In this document: in pieces, positions 56,648-64,000 of the stretch | Position numbering within the stretch: the stretch's first letter is position 1 | How the letters are laid out: every line of letters starts with the position of its first letter | Assembly (NCBI GenBank): GCA_036250225.1 | Contig: JAPZLL010000058.1 | Coordinates: 1 to 64,000 of the forward strand | Length of the DNA stretch: 64,000 nt | Reading direction: 5' to 3' | From: Cercophora sp. LCS_1 | Lineage: Eukaryota > Ascomycota > Sordariomycetes > Sordariales > Lasiosphaeriaceae | Position numbers and translations under genes: made by a program | The notes under the pieces: generated by a model | The model's input: only the letters and a program-made list of their open reading frames with translations | What the model was told of the DNA's origin: nothing | Database searches by the model: none

Positions 56648-59600
56648 TTACATCCCCGTCAGCTTCTTCCACCAACTGCTCCTCGGCGTCGGGGCATCAA
56701 CAAAAGCCGAGTTTCTCCGGCCATCGCTTCCGTCACTGCCCTGGCGCCGATCACGCTCCCTCTCGCGCTCCCTCTCGCGCTCCCTCTCGCCTCGGTCACC
56801 CCTGTCGCGCTCGCGCTCCTCTCTGCGCCGCCGCCTCCTTCTTTCCTCGTCGTAATCATCAGCAGAAGCAGCAGCCGCGGCGTACTTGTCCTGGCGTCTC
56901 GTCCTACGGGCTGCGCGACGGGCCTCCTCGTCATCCATCTCCACCGGCGACGCCACCATATCGTCGGCGTCACCCACCGGTGGTGGTGGCGCGTCAGAGT
57001 GGTCCTTCACCCAGGATGACGTACCCGAGTGCGGCCACGACCCCGTGTTTTCGCGAGACTGTCTAGGATAGACGTAGTCTTGTGGAAGTTCCGATCTGCG
57101 ACGCGCAGCGCGTTCTTTTTCCCGAATTTCGGACTCGCGCGCCGCACGGCGGGCGTCACGGCGACGGCGATGTTCCGCATCGTCGTCCTGCTCCGAGTAC
57201 TCTGGATGGTAGCTACGGCGCCGCTCGTGTCTTACCGCGCGACGAGCTTCAGCCTCGGCTTCGGCTGCCTCGCGCTCTTTGCGCAACCGGCGACGCTCGG
57301 CGCGTTCCTCGGCAACACGTCTCTCCTCCTCTTCGCGTGCGCGTTGCGCCCGACGTTCTGCGCGCCGAGCCTCACGCTCTTCTTGCCGCCGGGCCTCTTC
57401 CTCCTCTTCTTGTCTCCTACGACGCTCGCGACGAGCATCTTCTTTGGCGCGACGCGCCTCTTCGGCTGCTCGTTCTGTGGCGGCTCTTTCGGCTGCTTCG
57501 ATCTCGGCGCGACGGGCGCGACGGGCGGCACGGCGCGCTTCTCGCTCAGGGTCAGTCCCTGGAGTCTCGGAGACACGTCTAGCTCTGGGGTCTTCGTCGT
57601 ATGTGCTGCGTCGGCGCGGCTCGGAGCGCGGGTCGGGGCGCTGCTCCCCCCGTGGCGTGTTGAAGACGCCACCGAAAAGGCCTGAAATCCCCTGAGAAGA
57701 CCCCTTCTTAGAGCTGGAGCCAGTGTTGGAGCGTCTCATTGATGGGCGCCCTGGGGTGGCGTCTGTCATGTTGACCATGACGATGTCCTCATCTCGCGAA
57801 TACTGCTGTGTTTGGTCAGTCAGATCCTTAGATTCCGTTTGTGGATCGCAAACTTACTCTCGACGACCTGCGCCTCTCCATCTTGTCGGGACTCCCTTCA
57901 GCGTCAGAAGCGCCGACCATGACTATGTCTTCGTCGTCGTCGGTCCTGCTGATGCGCCCGCGACTCGATCGAGGTGTGTCGACCCCGAGAACCTTGGCGG
58001 CTTTGGATGACATGGGCGGCGCCTCTGGTGGGGGGCCCATGATTCCATTCGACATATCTACCGAGTGCCTGCGCGAGCTTGGCTTGCTGGAGCCATGCCT
58101 CTTGTCACGGCTGGACATTGAGCGCGACAACGGCGGCGTGCTGGCGAAGACACTGGAGAGCCGTGGTGGCGGGACTTCCTTAGAGCGCGGCTTGTCCGCC
58201 TTGTCTGATCCCGACTCCCTAGAAGACTTTTCGCCCTTGTCAAGGGCTAGCGACTTCTTCCTGGGGCTAGACTCCTTGTCTGGCTTGGACCTCGACGAAG
58301 ATTTCCTCGGATCCTTTGTCGGTGTTGCATTCCACATACCCCACGATGTGCCGTCGCGATTGATCTTGGGCCGCTCCTTTTTACCCGACCTGGCAGCCTC
58401 GATCGGGGGCGTTGGTGGAGAATCGGGGACGGCGGGTGGTGCGGGCGGCGCGGGTGGAGGAGGAGGGGGGAAGTCATCGATCTCCTGAGGAGCCGCCGAT
58501 GCCCTTTTCGACTTTTTGTTGCTCTTTTTCGGCGGCGCCATATCTACGATCTCGACGATCTCGTTCTCGTCTTCATACTCGGTCGGAAAGCCTCCAGGAG
58601 GACCTGATCGCGACTTGAAAGCAGGCGCAACGGGCGGTGGCGGCGGTGCAGGGACGGCAATGGGGGCGTAATCGTCGACACTGAGAGATCTGCTCTTGTC
58701 TTTGCTCTTCTTACTCTTTTTTTTATCCTCCTTTGTGATCGGGACTGTAGCAGGGGGCGGTGGCGGCGGGGGAGGCGCCAGGAAATCTTGCGCGTCGTCG
58801 GCGTCGGCGTCGGCGTCGTTGTTTTCGTTGTCGCTGTCGCCACCTCTGCCTTTCTTCTTGGCCTTGGGCGACTCTTCGAAAACTTGGAATGAGCGCAGGC
58901 GATCGGAAACCTTACTGCTGCCGGATTTCTTAGATTTCTTCAGGTCCCGGTCGCGACTGCCTGTCTCGGTGGACGGTGAGTCCACCTTCCACACCTCGGT
59001 AGCGGCTGCGCCAATCGCGCCGACCGCAGCAGCTTCGAGAATCTTAGATGACTCAGCGTCTTTAATCTCGCCAGACCGAGAACCCCAGTCGTCGGTTGCG
59101 GCTGCCGACCCCTTTTTAGACTTTTTCTTGGCGGCCCCCCAAAAGCTGAACGGGTCGTCAGCTGAGGCCGGGGCTGGAGCTGAGTCCTCCTTCGCCTTGC
59201 TCTTGCTCTTGCTCTTAGGCTTGGCCTCCTCCTCCTCTTCGAGCAGCTTGTCGATCTCCTCGGCCGTCAGCTCGATGCCCTTGAGCTCGTCATCGTCGCC
59301 CAGATCCACGGCCTTCTTGCCCTTGTCTTTGGACTTCTTCTTTTTCGATCCAGCCAGTGCCTCCTCCCGTTCCCGTTCCGCCTGCTCCTCTGCTTCGCGG
59401 ATGGCCCGCTCTTCGGCCTCCTTGAGCGCTTCCTCACGCAGCCTCTCCTTTTCCTGCTCCTCAGCCTCGCGCGCAGCCTTCTCCTCGGCCCGCTTCTCCA
59501 CGCTCTGTGTCAGGCGGTCAAGCTTATCTTGGTCCGCCTTCGTAAACTTCTTCTTTTTCGTGGCCGATGCCTTCTTGGCCGTCAAGGCTGCCAGTTCCGC

Positions 59601-61992
59601 CTCTTCACGCTCGGCCTCCTCCTCTTCGGCTTCCCTCCTCTCCTGTTCTTCAGCCTCGAGTCGCGCCTTCTCTTCAGCCTCACGCTCTTTCTGTTCCTCC
59701 GCCTCTTGTGCAGCCTTCTCCTCCGCTTCAAGCTTCGCCTGCTCTTCTTCTTCGGCCTCTTTGGCCTTGCGCCTTTCCTCCTCCTCCTTCTTGCGCGCCT
59801 TTTCGAGCTTCTCGCGCTCCTTCTTGGTCAGCTTCTTGTCGCTGTCCTTAGATTTAGCTGGTGGTTCGTCATTCCACGGATTGTCGTCTAGTGCTTGTTC
59901 AGCGAGGTCCATCGAGGGGGGCGTCGGTGCCGGCGGCGGTGGCTCGTCGGCAAGCGCCTGTTTTTGAGACTTACCCTTCTTTTTGGAGCTGCTCCCCCAA
60001 CCCCAGGCACCATCATCACCCTTGTCATCCTTAATCTCCTCCACAGAGTCGGGCTGTCGAGATTCCATATTGGCGTCGTCAACGATCTCAACTGGCGCGT
60101 TCTTGCTGGACTTGCTCTTCTTCTTCTTGGAGGATGTTGTCAAGCCCCACATGTCGTCATCCTTGGGCTCCTCGATGGTGTCGGGCTTGATAGACTTTTC
60201 TTCGGTGACTCCCTTCTTCTTCTTTTTATCTTTGCTGGTCAGGGAGCTGAAGAAATCGTCGGCGTCGTCGGCTGGGGGTACGTCGGCGGTTTTGTCGTCT
60301 GCGCCAAAGTCGTCGAGCAGATTGGCAGTTGAGGGCTTCTTGCTCTTTTTGTCACTCTTCCCGCCCCAGCCCATCCAATCGTCGTCAGCCTCCTCCTTGG
60401 CCTTCTTATCCTTCTTACTGCCCCACGTATCCCAACTGTCACCGTCGTCCTTGATGCTTTCTTCCTCCGCGCCCTTCTTCTTCTTCTTGTCCTTTTTCGA
60501 GGAGGTGATCGTGCCCCAGAAGTCGTCATCATCTTTCTTCACCTCGGGCTCAGGCTCCGGTTCCAGTTCCGGATCCTTATTCTTCCCCTTCTTTTTCTTG
60601 TCTTTCTTTGAAGTTGTTCCGAAATCCAAAAGGTCGTCGTCATCCCTCTTCTCGGGTTCCGGCTCCGGCTCCGGCTCTAGTTCAGGATCCTTACCCTTGC
60701 CCTTCTTTTTCTTGTCCTTCTTCGACGTTGACACACCCCAGATATCCTCCTCTTCCTTTTCCTCAAGAACAGGCTCGGGCTCGGGCTCAGGCTCAGGCTC
60801 GGGTTCTTTCGCGCCCTTCTTCTTCTTCTTGTCCTTCTTAGAAGAGGACAAGCCGAAACCCCAGTCATCTTCTTCCTTAGTCGGCTCAGGCTCGGGCTCT
60901 GGTTCAGGCTCAGGCTCTTTGGCTAGCTCAGGCTCAGGCTCAGGATCGGTCTTGCCCTTCTTCTTTTTCTTGTCTTTCTTCGAGCCTGTAATAGCACCCC
61001 AAAAGTCGGTCTCTTCCTTCTTTTCCGGCTCCGGCTCCGGCTCAGGTTCTGGCTCCGGCTCCTTGACGGGTTCGGGTTCGGGTTCGGGTTCCGGCTCGGC
61101 TTTGCCCTTCTTTTTCTTCTTGTCCTTCTTGGAGGTTGCCGTGCCGAACCCCCAAAGATCATCTACATCCTTCTTCGGTTCAGGGGCAGGCTCTGGCTCT
61201 GGCTCTGGCTCCTTGACAGGCTCAGGTTCGGGCTCAGGCTCGACTCCCTTGCTCTTCTTCTTCTTCTTGTCCTTTTTGGAACTTGAAGTGAGGCCGAAAC
61301 CCCATCCATCATCCTCTGCCTTCTGTTCGGGCTCAGGCTCCGGTTCGGGCATTGGTTCCGGCTCCGGCTCAGGTTCCGGCTCCTTGACAGGCTCAGGTGG
61401 GGGTTCCACCTTAGTCTTCTTCTTCTTTTTCCCGGACAGGAATCCGAAGCCCCAGCCGCTGCTTTCCTCTTCCTCCTTCTCCGGCTCGGGTTCCTTCACC
61501 GGCTCAGGCTCCGGTTCCGGTTCCGGTTCCGGTTCCGGCTCCTTGACGGGCTCCGGCTCAGGCTCGTTCTTGGCCTTCTTCTTCTTTTTCTTGGAGGTCG
61601 AAGTAGCAAGTCCCCACGCGTCATCCTCTTTCCTCTCCTTCTTTGGCTCGGGCTCGGGCTCGGGCTCAGGCTCGGGCTCAGGTTCAGGCTTGGGGGGTGG
61701 ATCAGGCTCAGCAGCAGCACTTTTGCCCTTCTTTTTCTTATCTTTCTTGGATAGAGAGAAGCCCCAGCTACCCTCAGGTTCCTTAACAGGCTCCGGTTCC
61801 GGTTCCGGTTCCGGTTCCGGGATAGGCTCGGGCTCAGGCTCAGGCTCTTTGACCGGCTCAGGCTCTGGTTCAACTGTCTTGCCCTTCTTCTTCTTCCCCT
61901 TCTTGGTAGATACGGGGACACCCCAGGTGTCGTCGGCCTTCGGCTCTGGCTCTGGCTCTGGCTCTGGTGGAGGAGGAGGAGTAGGCTCACGT

Positions 61993-62024
<32 letters not shown>

Positions 62025-64000
62025 AGCACCTTTGCCCTTCTTCTTTTTCTTCTTAGACGTGGTGACACTGACCCCCCATGCATCTTCTGGCTCCTTTTTC
62101 TCCTCCTTCGGCGGCTCGGGTTCTGGTTCGGGCTCGGGCTCCGGTTCCTTCACTGGTTCAGGCTCAGGAACAACGGCGTTCTTCCCCTTCTTCTTCTTCT
62201 TGCTACTGGTCCCAATAGACCAAGGGTCGTCTGCCTTCTTCTCTTCTTCAAGGATTGGTTCTGGTTTCGGAGGCGGCGGCGTTGGTTCCGGATCAGGTTC
62301 TTCGTCTCCCCAGCTGAACAGTGACTTCTTTTTGTCCTTCTTGGCGGCGGTTCCCCAGGAGAAGTCGTCGACAAGATCCTCCTTCTTGGTCTCTTCGACG
62401 GGTTTGTCTTCCTCAGCCTTACCTTTCTTCTTGTTCTTACCAACACCATTACTGCCCCAAAAGTCATCCTCATCCTTCTTCTCCTCCGCTTTGGCCTCGG
62501 GCTCCGCCAGGATCTCGTCAAGGATTGAAGTCTTACCTTTCTTTTTCTTGTCCTTGGACGTGGAAGAGGCTCCCCAACCCCAGAGGTCATCAGCTCCTCC
62601 TTTCTCTGCTTCCGGTTCAGGCTCAGGCTCAGTAGACTTCTCCTCAACCTTTGGCTCTTCCGCGGTACCCTTCTTCTTCTTCTTGCTGTTCTTCGTGACG
62701 CCCCAAATAGCAAACGCGTCGATTTCCTCCTTCTTTGGCGGCGGTGCCGGCTCCGGTTCTGGTGGCGGGTCAGGCTCCTTGGGAGGCTCCTCCGGCTTGG
62801 TTTCTTCAACCACGGCTGCTCCCTTCTTCTTTTTCTTCCCCTTGGTAATAGTGGCTGTCGGGTTCAGCCCATCCAAGTCGGGCTTTGTGGAGGCAGGTGC
62901 AGACTCGGGTTCGGGTTCCTTGTCCTTCTTGTTGCCCCAAGTGGACCACGCATCATCAGCACTATTCTTGTTGTCTTTCTCGTCATCCCAGATATTGCTC
63001 TTCTTCTTGGTGGCCCCAGTGCCAAGTTCCCAGGGATTAGTCCCAGCTTCGGGCTCGGTTTTAAGCTTCTCCTCGGATTTGTCGGCCCCAAAGCCCCAGC
63101 CAATGCTTCCTGACTTCCAACCCGAGCCCCATCCCCCGGTGGTCACAGCCTTTGTGATCGATCCGAAGCTGAAGCCAAGGGGTGAGGGGGATTTTGCGGG
63201 TTCTTCAAGCTTGATCTCGTGGAAATTAGAATCCAGCCCCGAAGAGTCGATGCTGGGGAGTCCGAAGTCGGGAGCCTTCTTTTCTTCCTCGGGCGGGGGA
63301 GTTGGTTCGGGGGGAGGCTCAACTGCTGCCGCTGCTGCACCCTTCTTTTTCTTCTTCTTGCTGGTCGCCGTCGCCGTTGTTGTTGTTGTTGTTGTCGTCG
63401 TCGTCGTCGTGTCACCCCAAATGTCGTTGTTGACGGTCAGATCGTCCTTCCTCTCCTCTTCAACCTTGGGCTCCTCGACCTTGGGCTCTTCTAGCTTTTC
63501 ATCCTTCTTGTCGTCCTTCTTGTCATTGCCGCCATCGCCCCCGGCGTCTCCAGCGTCGCCGCCGCCCGCATCTCCACCGGCGCCAGCGCCGCCAGCATCG
63601 CCACCTACATCGCCGGTGTCCTTGTTCGCATCACCGCCGCCGCCCCCGACGTTGTTGTTGCTATTATTGTTGGCTTTCGCCGGCGCCTTTTGGTTCTTCT
63701 TCTTTTTCGCGTGCTGAAGGAAGCCTGCTTCGCTGTTGAAGTCAACACGGAATCCAGAATTCGGATCGGCAAACAGTTCACGATCTCGACAGACAGGGCC
63801 AGTGCCAGATTTCGGGGTCGCATCGCAGAAGATGGGACCTTCGCTATCGAGGTGGGTTCTTCGCGCATATGACTCGCTGGTCGCGGGGTCGTATGGGTGT
63901 GAGGACAGTAGATCGCATTCGTCGTCCGACTGGACAGTCGGCGTTACGTTGCGCGTTCGTTTCGGAGCGGCATTGGGGGCCACAAGGGGTTTGGCGAGCG
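56648..64000 (-). CDS. Giant low-complexity repeat protein (5' end outside window)
   Basis: The frame is open from the right window edge to 57858; a 55-nt intron (57857-57803) leads to the last exon, 57802-56648. About 2,430 residues are visible. Order from the N-terminal side: a conserved-looking start region (HPYDPATSESYARRTHLDS, CDATPKSGTGPVCRDRELF, then GFLQHAKKKKN); an Asn/Gly/Asp-rich stretch; about two dozen repeats (63430-59980). Each repeat is an acidic DD-x-WG head, a KKDKKKKGK-type Lys cluster and a PEPEPEP linker. Next come a long Glu/Lys/Arg helix (59880-59230), Pro runs, two DEDIVMV motifs around the intron, a long Arg/Glu helix (RRAERRAQRAREEEERR) and a terminal SSWWKKLTGM. It resembles fungal involucrin-repeat-like proteins only in style. 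Function unknown. Reading through the intron would stop after nine residues. Confidence 0.85.
59980..63430 (-). repeat. Coding tandem repeat array: W head, Lys cluster, (PE)n linker
   Basis: About 24 degenerate units of roughly 25-60 codons, inside the giant protein. The most regular units lie at about 60450-62230, for example WGFGTATSKKDKKKKKGK and WGAITGSKKDKKKKKGK, each followed by EPEPEP runs. At DNA level the linkers are GGCTCN hexamer-like arrays (ggctcaggctcgggctc on the plus strand), prone to slippage. Heads and Lys clusters are conserved despite varied synonymous codons, which suggests selection on the protein. Confidence 0.85.

Noticed and set aside
59983..63717. 1,244-codon plus-strand frame of Gly-Ser repeats as a gene
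   Set aside because: It is the complement of a (PE)n/Lys-cluster coding array; no start context, domain or terminal structure is visible, and the minus strand frame continues beyond both its ends with a proper intron.
1..64000. CRISPR array, operon or secondary-metabolite cluster
   Set aside because: The genome is eukaryotic, with introns and monocistronic layout; no PKS, NRPS, terpene synthase or spaced repeat array is present.

Overview
The window is nuclear DNA of a filamentous ascomycete. The short introns (mostly 44-90 nt, with recognisable GTRNGT donors and CTRAC branch points), a Zn(II)2Cys6 regulator, fungal-only families (UPF0643, Cid2/Mix23, Qdr-type MFS) and heavy RIP-style decay of repeats all point to a Sordariomycete, perhaps Sordariales. 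This placement is inference from gene style; no ribosomal or mitochondrial marker is present.

Bases 1-9390 are an AT-rich, gene-free block of mutated Ty3/gypsy chromovirus copies. Two copies lie in opposite orientation with their 3' ends facing each other. Copy 1 (+) runs from 215 to the LTR at 2522-2854. Copy 2 (-) runs from about 8945 down to the LTR at 3478-3984. In both copies a cysteine-rich reading frame sits between the pol 3' end and the 3' LTR, on the strand opposite to pol. The catalytic residues of protease, reverse transcriptase and integrase are altered by G-to-A/C-to-T changes. A separate LTR (8946-9390) marks the edge to normal GC-rich sequence.

Bases 9391-25000 are a sparse, accessory-looking zone. 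They hold a SET-domain protein with a signal peptide (-), a lineage-type protein with what looks like a divergent chymotrypsin-like domain, a frame-broken hypothetical gene, a TauD-type 2-oxoglutarate dioxygenase (-), a secreted esterase-713-like alpha/beta hydrolase (-) and a mitochondrial S-adenosylmethionine carrier (+).

Bases 25000-36000 are mostly core genes: UPF0643 protein, eIF3 subunit h, S-adenosylhomocysteine hydrolase, a D-2-hydroxyacid dehydrogenase (-) and a Zn2Cys6 transcription factor (-). A 5.4-kb stretch without a convincing gene follows (36003-41443).

Bases 41444-64000 are dense again: Cid2/Mix23 family, NatA auxiliary subunit Naa15, sphingoid base kinase, Rrp1 (-), aspartate aminotransferase, syntaxin 18/Ufe1 SNARE (-), a Qdr-type MFS transporter, an intron-containing tRNA-Gly(UCC) (-) and the 3' part of a very large low-complexity gene (-) that leaves the window on the right. 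That last protein carries about two dozen W/lysine-cluster/(PE)n repeats. Exon coordinates below were derived by hand from splice sites and reading frame.
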